DNA of 64,000 nucleotides from Brachypterus glaber (GCA_958510825.1 OY294050.1:5681340-5745339), one strand, 5' to 3'; counted from the first letter of the stretch, positions 1 to 49,679 are shown. Program-made: numbers and translations. Notes: a model not told the origin generated them from the sequence alone.

Positions 1-1387
1 CAAAGAAATACGACAAATGATTAGCCACCAAGGTAAATAATTTTCTTGAATTTATCTTACTGTAAAACTATTTTTGGTTATTTGTTATATCAAGGTACCT
101 TATACTGTAATGCATTTTTCTTTTTAACTAAAGTTTATCACGTTTAACTAAACCAAAAAATAATAATATAATAATAACCTATACAGTTAGAAGTAGTCAC
201 TGTCTATTTTTCATAAATGCCAAAAAAATGTAACTTAAATTTATAAGTGATGTTATTTTGTAAAAATAAATCATGAATAAATGAATAAATAAAAAAATAA
301 ATGCATTTAAAACTGTTTTGTCGTAAAATTTAGGTCGATTAATTCAAGTTTTTGACAAGTGGCATACGTGAAGTTAACCACAAGAGCCTTCCCGACCAAG
401 GGAAGGAAATGAGGTGTTTCTAACCTTTTGGGAAGTTAATAATAATTCATTTTCCAACCTTTATGTATATATGTAATTAACCAATTACTAAATGGTTGTG
501 AATAAACTTGTAATACTCCTCTGTTGTGAAGCTGCGGTCAGCAAAAAATGTTTTGAGAGTGAGCTCAGAGTTAGAAGAAATTAGAGGAGCGCCTAAATCG
601 TGAGATCTTCACATAGTTTTTGCTGAACTGCGCATGCGTCGTAGTGGTCTGACCGTCTTTCAATATATTATTTTTGTTAATAACCAATTAAAAAAAAAAT
701 AAACAGCCGCAAAACCAGCGTTAACGTAAACCAACACCCCCCCATTAAAAAAAAAACACCAAACAACAAAACACCAAAACAACTAAATAAAGATGTCACG
801 AAATGTAGGAAGGCCTGCTTACAATTAACGAAGGATGTAGATGTAGAAATTTTAGGAAAATTACAGAATTAGGGTGGGATAGTGAGATGTCTCAAATAAG
901 CACTGATAAGTTATCAGCGATAACTTATAATAATGCCTTAGTTTTTATTATTAGATATTAATATATTTTCAGTAAATATGATTTAATAATAAAGCTATTT
1001 CCTTTGAAAGGACTTTGTAGTAGGTATTATGCAAAATGAAGCATTTAGGAGTCATATTGTGTACAAAAATTATTTACGGTCATATAAAATTTAGAATTTC
1101 CGTAAATATAAGTAGGCACAATGTTCAAAGTTATGGTTAAATTTTTATTTTTATGGTTCACTTTCAATTTTTAACCCTGTTTTATGGCAATATTGAGTAA
1201 TGTTAAGTCATGTTTTGTATTGTTTAGTTTATGAGGTTCTTCTAAGAAGGAATATTTTGTGAAATTTTGGAAGATTTATTGGTTTTGAGAAACATCATAA
1301 TTAGTCTACCTAAGGTGCACAATGTGGTAAAAATGGGTTGCTGAAGAAAATATACACCACAAAATATAAAAAAAAAACTTTACCAAC
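1..1387. other. Intergenic, no gene seen
   Basis: A+T-rich sequence with frequent stops in all frames and no exon-like reading frame that I can support. It contains short homopolymer and ATAAATAA runs but no recognisable element boundary. Confidence 0.5.
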
Positions 1388-1672
1388 AGTGTGGCCACAT
1401 GTCAGGGAAATCAGGGAAGTCAGGGAAATGTCAGGGAATTTAAATTTTCAGGAAAATATCAGGGAATGTTATTGAAAAAAAAAAAATCCGGGAATTTTAT
1501 TAAAAAACCGGGAATTTTATTCTTTTGTTTTATTTTTTTTCATATATTTTTTAACTTAAAACCAAAAAAAGTTAGGAAAATGTCAGAGAAACATATGAAA
1601 ATTTGTCATGGAAAATTTTTCAAAATCAGGAAAAAGTCAGGGAAATGTCAGGGAATTTCTGTGTCCACCCTG
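1388..1672. repeat. Possible MITE-like repeat with TCAGGGAA motifs
   Basis: The block starts with CAGTGTGGCCACATGTCAGG and ends with a diverged inverted counterpart (...GTGTCCACCCTG). The motif TCAGGGAA recurs several times at both ends. The open frames through it are low-complexity Lys/Phe-rich and look non-coding. No clear target duplication was found, so the element class is uncertain. Confidence 0.45.
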
Positions 1673-3437
1673 AAATTATTAGTCTAATAATTTCTTTACT
1701 TTTACCAAAAATTCGCTTGGTTTGGAAAAAAATCGGGACAAAAATAATATTTAAAAAAATCAAGAGACGAGAAGTCACGTCTTCAAGACTTTTATTCAAG
1801 AATCGAGACATCTTGACTCTGGATTATATTTTTGTACCTTTCATATACCTACACAGAAAAAAAAATTTGAACCAAGAACACGTGTCTTTCGATGTGTTTA
1901 AAGCCATATTCTCTTGTTTCAAGGCTAGCATTTCTTTGAACCAAAGTCAATGTCCTAAATTTTTCTCCGAGCATGGCCTTTTACCACAAATTAACATTAA
2001 TGAAGAAAACTGAAAAAACATGAAACAAAGAAGGAAATTAAAAAAGCTAACATGCCATGGAGTAATTTTAAAATTCACTGCATATAATAGTGTTATGTGC
2101 ATTGTGCATGCATTCCATCTTCAACAGATAGATAGCGTAGAGAACCGTTATGAAGTTTGCCATAGAATTAGGTCAAAGCTAGACTATTAAGTCTATTATT
2201 TAAGTAAATATTATTTAATAATAATAAAAGTCAAGCTGTGAAGATTTAAAATTCAAAACATACGTTCACAAAATTGAATTTTGGAAAAAAATAAAGAAAA
2301 AGTTTCTTAAAGATTTTTTTTCTACACAGACACCTCCCTATATACTGGTTCGAAAGTCAGTATTAGTCGGTGGTTCCCTCTACTATTATCCCACACAAGT
2401 CCTGGATTTAAGGGATGCTTAATTAAGTAAAATAGTATACGCAGCGCCGTAGCTATGTTTTTTTTTGTAAATTTTGATTTATTTAAATTAAAATTAGTTT
2501 AAAAGTATATAAAAGTATATATAAAAGTAAAAAGTATATAAAAGTATAGTATAATTTACGCTTTATCATCATGAAATTAGTAATTTTTAAAAAATTGTTT
2601 GTTTTTTTTTAGAGAAATTTTGACAAAAATACCCATTTTCAACCCTATTTTAAACCAAAAAAAAAAGTTAAAAAAAATAAAAAAAATATATAGTTAAATG
2701 GAGAATTTTATAAGCTTTAAAATGATGTATCACACGACCCCATTTAGAAAAATGTCCCTCTATGCCCCCTGCTCACATTTCAAGAGCTGAAAGTATAAAA
2801 TATATGCTAAAACATAGTTTAAGTTGTCTTATTTAAGAAGGTTTTCTCAGAACATGATTATCTCTTTTAGTTTACGAGAAAATGGCTGGGTAAATAGATT
2901 TGGGACACCCGGTATATTTCATTTTATTAAATAAATATTTATTAAACATTTTTTCAAAAAAAGCAAACAAGAATGATAAAATTTAGGACAACTTGTCTTA
3001 GCAGGACCGAATACACTCTCGTTTGTATGTTTTTCTTTTTAAGAAGTCAAAAAAAAAAACTAATAATAATTAAATTTATCACTATTACCCGTGCGAAAAA
3101 TAGGAAGACGGCTTGTCTATCTGTAACTAAAAACTCTTCAAATTGAAATAAAATATTCTTTACCTGCGTTTTAAAAATCTATTATTGTCCGTTTATATTT
3201 GAGATGCAATCGATATTATTTTTTTAAATGTCTATAATTTTAAGATCTATTTGATACGTTCTTTTTCTTAAAAAAATAACATGATATTTCCGCAAAAAAG
3301 GTTCTGTGAGAGTTTACCTACTATGTATTGTATGTATTGACAAGAGAAGTGTTGAAATAATTTTGAGGGCAGAGGAATTTAACAAAAAAATAATAATATA
3401 TATAATTATTATATATTATATTATATATATATACAGA
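1673..3437. other. Intergenic with a half copy of a foldback element
   Basis: No gene seen. Positions about 2690-2905 repeat one arm of the foldback element at 3438-4060: the run through GAATTTTATAAGCTTTAAAA and the tract about AGAGCTGAAA. Positions 2985-3010 match one arm of the palindrome at 7743-7934. The rest is A+T-rich. Confidence 0.55.
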
Positions 3438-4060
3438 GCGGTCCAAAAGTCACCCCCTCTTAACTTTTGAACCAGTTGAGATATCGACTTTAAATTTGGA
3501 ACTTTTAAATAAGACAACCTAAACTATCTTTTAGCATATATTTAATACTTTCAGCTCTTAAAATGTGGGCAGGGGGCATGGGGGCACATTTTTTTAAATG
3601 GAAAGGGGGTTGTATAATACATCGTTTTAAAGATTTTAAAATTCTCCATTTAACTTCCTCTAAAAAAAACAAATAATTTTGTAAAAATGCCCAATTTCAT
3701 CATAAAAAAATGTTAATTATACTTTTAAACTAATTTTAGTTGACATAAATAAAAATTTATAAAAAAAAAGTAAAAAAATCGAATGTTTTAGCACAAAAAA
3801 TTGAAAAATCAAAACCTTAAAAAACATTTTTAAAAAATTTTAAAATGTTAGTTTAAATAGAGAATTTTATAAGCTTTAAAATGATGTATCACACGACCCC
3901 CCTTTCCATTTAAAAAAAAGTCCCCCATGCCCCCCGGTCCACATTTTAAGAGCTGAAAATATCAAATATATGCTAAAAGATAGTTTAAGTTGTCTTATTT
4001 AAGAGTCCATATCTCAACTCGTTCAAAAGTTAAAGGGGGGGGGGTGACTTTTTGACCGCA
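3438..4060. repeat. Foldback (palindromic) element, about 620 bp
   Basis: The left arm begins GCGGTCCAAAAGTCACCCCC and the right arm ends with its reverse complement. Internal blocks also match in inverted order, including AGAGCTGAAA, the C-rich tract and the GACAAC/GTTGTC block. It is inserted in a TA-dinucleotide run on both sides. Diverged half copies lie at about 2690-2905, 27240-27362 and 61318-61560, so this is a dispersed family. No coding capacity. Confidence 0.75.
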
Positions 4061-5690
4061 ATGTATATATATATATATATTTTTTTTTTGTTTGTAAGCT
4101 ATTTCTCACTTTTTAAAGCTTAAAAGCTAATGACTTCAAATTAGGACCTTCCATTTCTTAAGAACGGAGAACTTAAAGTACCTAAAGTTCTCGGTTCGGA
4201 TTGTTTTCAGCAAATACGGAACTAAGACAAAGGATTCACAGGGAATAAAAGCTAAAAAGGTATTTTGTACATTTCTCGACGTTTTGATGTAAAAATCCTA
4301 TTTCCAAAAAAATTTGTCTGCCGGTCTGTCCAAGAAAATAATTTGAGAACGCTTTGAGCCAAATACTTAAAATTTAGACAATATTCAAAGTTTTCGACTT
4401 GGATTGTTTTTGGTAAGAATCGGGTGGAGGTAAGGGAGTTAAAGGGGGTTACAACTAACTTTTTCCGATTTATGCAATAGCTCGCCTAATATATTTTTTT
4501 ATATTTTTTTATATCTTTTTATATATTTTTATATTTTTTTATATATTTTTATATATTTTTTAATTTTTTTATTTTTTTTTATTTTTTTATATTTTTTTCT
4601 ATTTTTTATATTTTTTAGTTTTTTTTTTGTTTAAAAAAAAATTTAGATTATTTTTTGATTTTTTTTTGTGTGTCTTCTTTTAATTAATTTAACTTTTCAA
4701 CAATATGTTAATCGAATATCCGTTCTCTCGGTCGGTAAAATATTTTAATAAAATCTAGAAACAAACAAAAAATTATCATACGACTAACAGAGCATAAAAT
4801 AATCCAAATTTTAAATTGTAAGTTGTAAAGCGTGAAAAAAATAACATCACAGGAAATAACGCTTGGCGTCATTCAAATGCATGCTTCGGTTTTACATACA
4901 AAATTCATTGAAAAACTGCTGCCATCAATACTTTTAGAAAAATTATAAAAAAAAAACATTAAAAACAATTTTCAAAAAACATTTTAACTTTTTGCAGCAG
5001 TTTTTTGGCAAGATATTGCAAAAAGCTAATAGTTTTTAGCCCCTTTAACCCCCTTACCCCATACCGATTTATACCAAAAACCCTCCAGACTGCGAAAAGA
5101 CCAAACGATAAATAATAGTTATTTATGGTACTAGTGAGTAAAGTAAGATATTGCCCATGAGAAAATTAACCTGCGAGGCGTCAGCCAAGTGAGTTTATCT
5201 ATTTAAAATAAAGCTGGTAATTGTCTTATCTGTATGTATTGGATAAAAGTTATAAAACTTTATTAAATGAAAAAAAAAAAAACTAAAAATATATTTAAAA
5301 TTTGTGAAGCTTTTATAATATTTAAAGTATAGAAAATATTCCAGGGGTGGGGGGCGGACACCCCTGTTGTAAGTCCAGGGGAGCCATAGCCCCCGTTTAC
5401 GATTATCGTGTATATTTTATTTCATAACTAAAAATTAAAAATTTAGGTTCCTTTTTTCTAACCTACGAGTAGCTTACAACGTAGCTACGTTTTAAAATTT
5501 TGTATAAATAATATTTTAAGAAATGCAGATACTTGATTTATGCAACCAGTAAAAACCCAGCATGTATAAAGAGTTGCCTGTAATTCTAAATTAGGCCACC
5601 TAAAATGCATTGATCAGTATAATCAGTTGCATACACACAAACTATAAACAACCCGTAAAATAATAAAAAGTATATTAGGTTGGCTGCTCA
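4061..5690. other. Intergenic, A+T-rich with simple sequence
   Basis: No gene seen. Positions about 4480-4640 are a degenerate TATATTTTTT simple repeat. Positions about 5116-5260 match part of the repeat family seen complete at 23782-24255, including the block GCGAGGCGTCAGCCAAG. Confidence 0.5.
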
Positions 5691-6089
5691 ATGCTTATGC
5701 AACTAATAATACATTTTGTTGTTTTACTGGTTGTCTAATGTGACCTGTTGAACAAAACGAAACACCTGTTGAAAATACTTCGGTACCAAAAGTAATAAAG
5801 CGCCCTCTGTGTTATACAACACGATTTGTGTTAAAAATTCTTCAGACGCGAAAATGGCGAGGTCGTAGAACGTTTGTTTGTGTGTATGGTTTTAGTTTTG
5901 TCCAAAGTTATGTTTTAAAAATTATTTTATTGTTTTATTTATTATCTGTTGTTTTTTAAGTTAAATTAGTGCAATATGTCTTGGTATTTTGTGAGGTTTA
6001 AATTTCGCGAGGTACTTTGTTTTTGTTAAAAAAGTTTTACACCTTTTAACCCGTTTTTGTTCAACCTATTCTACATCTATTTTGTTTTG
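5691..6089 (+). promoter_or_regulatory. Presumed 5' flank and 5'UTR of Ptp10D
   Basis: This stretch lies directly before the signal-peptide exon and has no competing reading frame. A locally less A+T-rich segment around 5800-5880 could hold the transcription start. No TATA box or initiator could be assigned with confidence, so the call rests on position only. Confidence 0.3.
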
Positions 6090-42828
<36,739 letters not shown>

Positions 42829-42836
42829 TTTATTTA

Positions 42837-42874
42837 AATAAAATATGGCAACACTGCAAAGGAAATAAAATAAA
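42837..42874 (+). promoter_or_regulatory. Polyadenylation signals of Ptp10D
   Basis: AATAAA at 42837-42842 directly after the stop codon, and two more overlapping AATAAA at 42864-42874. The very short 3'UTR implied would be unusual, so more distal sites are also possible. Confidence 0.55.
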
Positions 42875-42934
42875 CTGCTCACTTGGACTTTTTAATAGTT
42901 ATTTTCAATAATTCTGAGATAATATGATATTACA

Positions 42935-42938
<4 letters not shown>

Positions 42939-43014
<76 letters not shown>
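42939..43014. repeat. (TA)n microsatellite
   Basis: About 37 uninterrupted TA units, then GCGTATAGCG. Confidence 0.95.
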
Positions 43015-43015
<1 letters not shown>

Positions 43016-43044
43016 CGTATAGCGTAAAGTAACGCTTACAAACA

Positions 43045-43596
43045 CACACACATCGGCAAAATTCTTAACCCCCCCAAATTAATTTGAAACGTAAAAAAAA
43101 ACATGTGACTTCAATTCTGCATTATGTCCTCCTCTGTTATCAAGCATAACATTTACGCCCAAAAGATCATTTAACCAATCGTCTTCCATTGCGAAACGAA
43201 ATTGGAGATAATTTTATTTTCCCCACCTCACAAGAAGGGTTACCAATTTGATACAGCAAGGGAATGTTCACAGGATGAACTGGCCAGCAAACTCACCTGA
43301 CATGAATCCTTGTGAGAACGTGTGGGATATGTTAAAAAGGGCCATTTTGAATAGAGATAACCCCCCGTTTACTCTTCAGGAGCTAATTGTTCTGCTCAAG
43401 AAGAATGAACAACATATCGCAGAAAGCCATTAACATCCTTTTTGTTGGCATGCACAACGTGTTAATGTTTTGCTTGAGAACAGAGAAGGACAATTGTCTC
43501 AGGACATACTGGTTATTGACATCTTTGTTTCTCACATTTTGCGACGACTTTAATTTTTCAACTTAATTGGGGGCCAATAATTTTGGCGATGTGTGC
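43045..43596 (+). mobile_element. Tc1/mariner relic with transposase C-terminus
   Basis: Diverged terminal inverted repeats CACACATCGGCAAAATT and AATTTTGGCGATGTGTG bound a 552-bp block. Inside, positions 43248-43433 code a fragment with WPANSPDMNPCENVWDMLKR, the region around the last acidic residue (Glu) of the DDE triad in Tc1/mariner transposases. The upstream two-thirds of the transposase is missing, so it is a deleted, inactive derivative. Confidence 0.8.
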
Positions 43597-45209
43597 ATAT
43601 ACATGAAATTTTATACATTGTTTAAAAGTCCATTCAAAAATAAATGATAGCAGGTTATTAAAGTAATAACAAAGTCACTATATAAAGTCATTAATACGCC
43701 GTAGGGCAGCAAACACAAAACTAGTGATATTACTACTTCCAAACCTAAAAGTTAAGGAATAAATATTTTTATATAATCTCATGACAATAAATTCTGTTTT
43801 TGTTTTATTTGAAAATTGGTTAATGTACAGTTTTATATTAAAATGAGGTATTTTTAGTAAATATAATTATATTAATGGGGTGTACCGCATGATCCGAAAA
43901 AGAGAGTTTTTTGCCTCTAGTGCCTTAATATTAAGTTAATTTTAATAGCATAATAATTTTAATGAAAGATGAGATTTTTTAATCTAAAAACTAGTATTCT
44001 CTGTTGGTCTGTCTGCCGGAAAAAATGCATTCACGATAACTCGAGTATGCATTGAGATTAATAGCTTCCAAGAAAACAATAAGAAAAGTTTTCGAATAAA
44101 ACCTCGCTTTTTATGTATAATTTTTAGAACAAATGTATTTTATATAACTTAAAGAGTAAGTTAGTTAAATGGACCAGACTGTTACTAAAAATTTCTAAAG
44201 CCATTTTATAGAAAAATCTGAATTTTTTCATTACGTAGTTACCTAATTATTAAAAAAAATTTCACGTGTGTCATATTACCCCATCGTTAAATTTTAAGGA
44301 ATAGTGGCGTATACCCCTTACTCTCCCGTAACTAAACTAATGATAATTTTTCGATTTAATGGAGAATTCTCCCATTAGATTAGACAGGGACAAAAGTTCT
44401 ACCCAAAAAGGATAGAAGACATACATACACTCCCACTTCCACCCAACCAAACAAATTCTGTATTTGTTCTTTGTTGAACAAATACAATATTTACTTGGCC
44501 GGGCGAAAACTGCATTATTAAAGAAATTACTGGCGCCATCTAAATTTTAGTAGAATTATCTTATTCTACAGATTCACATTAGCTATGTTCGTACGTGCAG
44601 CTCACTGCTACACTTTCCGGCCAACCAAATAAATACTGTATTTGTTGTATGAAAAACAAATACAGTATTTATTTGGTTGGCTGGAAAGTGTAGCACAAAT
44701 GAGATAGAGATAGGGTAGACGTCTTTTGTTTCATAATTCTAGTTGTAGAGAGCTCCATTGTGTTTTTTTATATTTCCTATGCGTAAAAAGAAGAAAAAAG
44801 AATTAAAAAAACAACCGATTTTTTTTTTAGTTTTTGTCAGAGTTTTCGTTTCCTTAGAGTTTTAGGAGAGCTGTATTATACTCAATTAAATTTTCATATT
44901 TGTTTGCATACATAGAAAGTCTATAAAAGTATTTTGGATTAATATTGCCTTAAAGATAAAATAAAATAGTAAAAGTCACAATTGTGACACCCTATAGGGT
45001 AAGGGTACAGTAATGTCGCGATAATCCGAACGATGATTTCGGACTACAAAGTACATATGCTTTGTAATTTCATCATTCTCGTTACGGCAGGGTAATATGA
45101 CACCGTGACATTCATAGCTAGAAAATATAAAATTTTTACATATCACTAGCTAAAATAAGAAAATATTGTTTTTTATTAATTAAACGTTAAAGACGTTTTA
45201 GCTAGGAGT
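43597..45209. other. Intergenic, mostly unremarkable
   Basis: No gene. Positions 44366-44758 hold the second copy of the twin-hairpin repeat. Fragments of the 'GATAACTCGAG' background repeat occur near 44030. The rest is A+T-rich. Confidence 0.5.
44366..44758. repeat. Twin-hairpin repeat, copy 2
   Basis: Matches 19208-19598, including ATTAGATTAGACAGGGACAA, the hairpin CCAACCAAATAAATACTG and the end GTAGAGAGCTCCATT, but without the palindrome that lies next to copy 1. Confidence 0.75.
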
Positions 45210-45871
45210 AAAATTATTTAAGAACAGCCACACTTGAAATCGACCCCCTCCGATTTGGCTGATTTTTTGTGGGCATGTATTGGTTAAACTGGAGCTATTT
45301 TTCGTTTTTTTTTTCACATTTTTGACTTGAATTTGGGTATTTTTTGATTACGCAGAGGTTTTTTGTAAAAACTGGCTGAAAATTGGTTTACTAGTTTCCA
45401 AAAAAGTCCCAAATCTTGGGGAAATGGTCAAAAAATCTTTTTTTTTTTACTATCCGAGGCGGCCATCTTGTAGAGTAACAACCAACGAATCTAATGAGCA
45501 TAACCCAGATTTTTAGGACGAACCGTTTAGAAACCGCGCGGCTTCAAAGTTGGAGGTTTTTGTTTTCTTTCAAAAATCTCATTTTTTGACCTCAACAACA
45601 AAAATTACCCCCGCTCCTCAGGGGGTGGATTTAGATTTATTTTTTATTCTAAGATTCAGTTTTAGCAACCTCGAAAACCCCTTTATACCAATTTTCACGA
45701 AAATCACCTCGCCCCAAAGGGTGTGAGGGGGTAAATATTTTGAAATGTTTTCCATATTTTCGTTAAAATTTGTATATAGGTGTTTTTGAGGTTGCTAAAA
45801 CTGAACCTTAAAATATTTTTTTCTAAATCGGAGGGGGTCGATGTCAAATGTGGCTGTTATTAAATAATTTT
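45210..45871. repeat. Element with long terminal inverted repeats, about 660 bp
   Basis: AACAGCCACACTTGAAATCG and the following CCCCCTCCGATTT are matched at the right end by AAATCGGAGGGGG and AAATGTGGCTGTT. The inverted match continues outward through AAAATTATTTAA. Sub-terminal inverted blocks (AGGTTTTTG, GTTGCTAAAACTGAA / TTCAGTTTTAGCAAC) are also present. Non-coding. Confidence 0.75.
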
Positions 45872-46189
45872 AGTGGGTTATGCAGGTAATTGGTTTAAAA
45901 ATACGTCAAATTTGACTCTCCTTTATTCCGCTATAAAAAATAAGTGCCACTCTTTTTTGTACAGTATTTTAACATCACAATATTATTTTAGTATTATATA
46001 GTTATTTCTAAATATAAAAAATCGTTATTTTTATTATTCTGTGATAAGATATTGGTTATAGAATAATTTTTAGGTTTTAAAATATTTAATTATTTTTATT
46101 TTAGATGACTAACACGTAATTTAAGTATGCTTTGTACTTAATCATTTTAATAAAAAATATCTACCTTAATTTGTTTTTTTTTTAAACCT

Positions 46190-46530
46190 AAACCAGTTAA
46201 GGTCAATATTTGGGAACATGGCCAGTAATTGGAACATATACCTTACATGTCAAATATTGAAACATTGTTTACGTGACATGTCAATATTTGGTATTTCATC
46301 TAGATATCTCAAACCATCATGTTCACATGGTCAATATTTGGGAGACGGTCAATAATTGGAACACCTGTTACATGTCAATAATAGGGATGTTGATAATAAT
46401 TGAAATACGGGCGAATAACTAAAATAGGGACATTGTGAGTAATTGGAAAACTTGCCTTGTATGTCAATAATGGGGACATGCCAATGATTGGAGCACTTCC
46501 CTTACATGTCGGTAATAGGGATATGGATAG
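46190..46530. repeat. Degenerate repeats of ACATGTCAATA(A/T)TTGG
   Basis: Around ten diverged copies of a motif like GGACATGTCAATAATTGGAA, spaced irregularly at 20-60 bp. Each unit is partly self-complementary (CCAATTATTGACATG occurs in both senses). No coding frame. Confidence 0.65.
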
Positions 46531-47690
46531 GAGCTAAGTAAAACAGTAAACAAGTAAAATATTAATTATATTAAAATATGAACATTGTTTAACAAAAATA
46601 TATCACAGTATTATAAATGTATACATTATTTGTCAAAATTCTACACTATTCTAAATTTTTGAACGGTTTGAGATATAGAATTTTTGACAAAAGCATTGTG
46701 GATTACCAAAAATCTGCTATCAATAGAATAAAAAAGCATCTCTGTAAAAATTGTCTTAACCACAAATAAGATGTTTCTTTTTAGCAAGAAGTGTCCAAAA
46801 ACCTCATCAAAACATTGTTTTCCTTATAAGATTTAATAGCAATTTTTTTACAGGGGGATCTAAAAAATTAAATTCATGGAAATAACTACATTTAGGTCTT
46901 GTCCTATAGCAACAGAGAGAACAGCATTTAAAAACTTTGAGTTTGAGCATATTTTAAAGAAATGTGTGTTATTAAAATATACAATATAATAACTATGGTT
47001 TGTTTTTTCAAGCAAGATACTAAATTAAAAATCGCACACTAAATATTTTTACAACAGGTTTGAATATTATATGTTTGTGTATAGAATATAGTTATGTTTT
47101 ATAAAATAAACTACGCAGTATATTCACACATCCAATATTCGAATCTGCTTTCAAAATATTCGCTGTACGATTTTCAATTTACTATCATGCTTGAAAAAAC
47201 AGACTATAGTTTGAAATAAATTACTATAATGTACAGGGATATGTAAATTTACATATCCCCATATACAACTTAAGTTTATATGAATACACTGTAACTGAAT
47301 AAATAACTTAGAGTTATTAATATTTACTTTAACAGTGAGTTAGAACGAACAGATCTGACAAGTTTAGGCAAATTAATATTAATCATAATACATACTAATA
47401 AATTCTTAAAGAGTGGTCCTTTAGTTTTTGGACCATGGAACAAAACTAATTTTTAATTATACAGGGTTATCCAGAAATAAATTACAAAATTTTAAGGGGT
47501 GATTCTAGGTCCATTTTTGTAACTTATTTCGGAATCACCCTGTATAGTGTAAAACTAAAGACATATATCTATAAGCATATAATTGTAAATAATCAAGAAA
47601 ATTCTTAATAGGAATAAATATTAAATAAATTTCGTTGTTGTAGTATGAGAAATTACGTTTAATGAAACTAGGAGGCTACTACATGAGGTG
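46531..47690. other. Intergenic, A+T-rich
   Basis: No gene seen. Positions 47461-47546 form a small palindrome (TACAGGGTTATCC ... GGAATCACCCTGTA) of the GGGTGATTCTA family. Confidence 0.55.
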
Positions 47691-47936
47691 CGTATTATTA
47701 TATTATTCACAGCGCCTGCGCTAGAACAGTATTATACGGCAGTTTCGAATTTTGCAAAAATTTTCAAAAATCGTCCTAGACGAAAAATTCTTGGATATAA
47801 ATTTGTTTCATGAAAAAATAAGCAGTTTTTTTTTTATTTTTTTTCATTTTTTTTGAAAATATATATTTTTAAGTATTTGGGAAAATGCAACGCACCATTT
47901 ACTGTGAATAGTATATAATGGAATGCGTAGCATACA

Positions 47937-49552
47937 ATGGATGATATCGGCCAAATAGATGTCATCTACACCGATTTCAGCAAGGCGTTTGATAAGATAT
48001 GCCATGATATTTTGTTAATTAGGTTGGCCGAGATGGGTATTTGTGGCAGCCTCCTTAGATGGTTTGAGTCGTACATATGCAATAGATCTCAATTTGTTTC
48101 GCTTTTAGGGTATTGCTCTACCAGATTTCGGCCATCTTCGGGGGTTCCGCAGGGCTCTCATCTCGGTAAACTGCTTTTCATTGTGTATATTAATAGTATA
48201 AAAAGTATCTTTAAGAACTGTCATTTCTTATTATATGCAGACGACTTAAAACTATTTATTAAAATAAACTCTTTGCTTGATTGTAGATTGCTCCAAACTA
48301 ACCTTGATAACCTAATAGATTACTGTAAAGAGAATCAGTTGTTTTTAAACATAGATAAGTGCTCAGTGATAACTTTTACGCGCAGCTTTAATCCGATTAT
48401 GTATCATTACAAACTTGGCAATACATACTTAAATAGAGTATCTCAAATTAAAGATCTAGGAGTGCTCCTAGACTCCAAGTTAACCTTCAACCTCCATATA
48501 GACAAATTAGTTAATGATTGCAACAGAATGCTAGGGTTTCTAAAAAGACAATGCAAACACTTTCAAACCGCTAAAGCCTTAATATCCTTGTATTATTCAA
48601 TTATATTTAGCAAAATGCAATTTGCCTGCGTTGTCTGGAGTCCATTATATAAGAATAATATCGATAGGTTAGAAAATATCCAGAATAAATTCCTTAAGTT
48701 TCTCTGTTACAAAGTTCGACATATAGTTGTCAATAACGAATACAATGCAGTACGTATCCATTTTAACATCATGTCACTTGAAAAAAGAAGAACTCTATCA
48801 GAAATCTTATTTATTTACAAGATCATTAATAATATTATTAGTTCCCCTTCTATTCTAGCTCAAATTAAGTTTTATGTTCCAATGAAGAGACTAAGAAACA
48901 GTGACATGTTCCTTGTTCCTTTCAGAAGAACTAATCATTCCCAAAATTCACCTGTGATTAGAATGTTACGTTCTGCAAATTCTTATTGTACGGATCTGGA
49001 TATTTTCTCAACAAATCTATTACCATTTAAAAATTCTTTAAAATCATTTTTTTTTTTTATTTCGAAAGAGTTTTATTGTCCTATTTAAAGCATAATTGTT
49101 TTGATAATATTGTAGAAATATACATATTAATTAAAAAAAATAATTAACAATCAAGTAACAAATAATAGTAACAAATAAGTAAAAAAAAAAGAAATAAATA
49201 AACTCAAGTATATGATTTTTGACTTTCTTGTTCGTACAATAATATGTAAGCATTCCCTGATACATTGTTTTTAGAGTCGTAATCTCTTCTTTTCCTTCCT
49301 TTTAATTTTAATAATTATTATTTTTTTAATATTAACATTATAATATCATTATAATATATTCCATCATATTAACTATTTAAGTATTATAAATTAATATAAA
49401 TTATCGACATTGTGTTAACTACTTAAGTTTTTTTTTTTTTTTTGTGATATTGTTAACTAGCGTATTACTTGTAGAATATTACATTTAGTACGGGGATACT
49501 GTTTATGGATTGTAATCTGTTTGTGTCTCTCTAATAATAAATAAATAAATAA
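47937..49552 (+). mobile_element. 5'-truncated non-LTR retrotransposon (Jockey/CR1-like)
   Basis: The 383-residue open frame at 47937-49088 codes the C-terminal two-thirds of a reverse transcriptase: DFSKAFDKICHDIL, SGVPQGSHLGKLLF and the catalytic YADDLKLF, followed by the thumb region (LGVLLDSKLTF). The fingers and the endonuclease are absent. The element ends in an (ATAA)n tail at about 49530-49552. The sequence on either side (up to 47936 and from 49553) is continuous with a repeat seen uninterrupted at 35935-36030, with TACAA at both junctions as a possible target duplication. So the copy integrated already truncated. Clade is uncertain; the frame is still open, suggesting a fairly recent event. 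Confidence 0.85.
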
Positions 49553-49679
49553 ATTACAAATCTTCAAGGCTTGTACTTTTTCTACGGCCGCTAAAAACAA
49601 AAAAAAGATACCCATACTTTTTTAACGACCGTAAAAGAAATAATTTGGAGGTAATAGTCAAAAGTAAAAAAAAAAATAC

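Noticed and set aside
1..32. Possible last bases of an exon (frame 2 reads KEIRQMISHQ) ending at AG|gtaaat
   Set aside because: Only about ten codons, no recognisable similarity and nothing upstream to test; a donor-like site alone is not enough.
1391..2013. Two overlapping open frames of 98 and 136 codons
   Set aside because: Low-complexity Lys/Phe-rich translations across a repeat; no similarity and no supporting splice or start context.
43248..43433. Active transposase gene
   Set aside because: Only the C-terminal part around the third catalytic residue remains; the first two acidic residues and the DNA-binding domain are missing.
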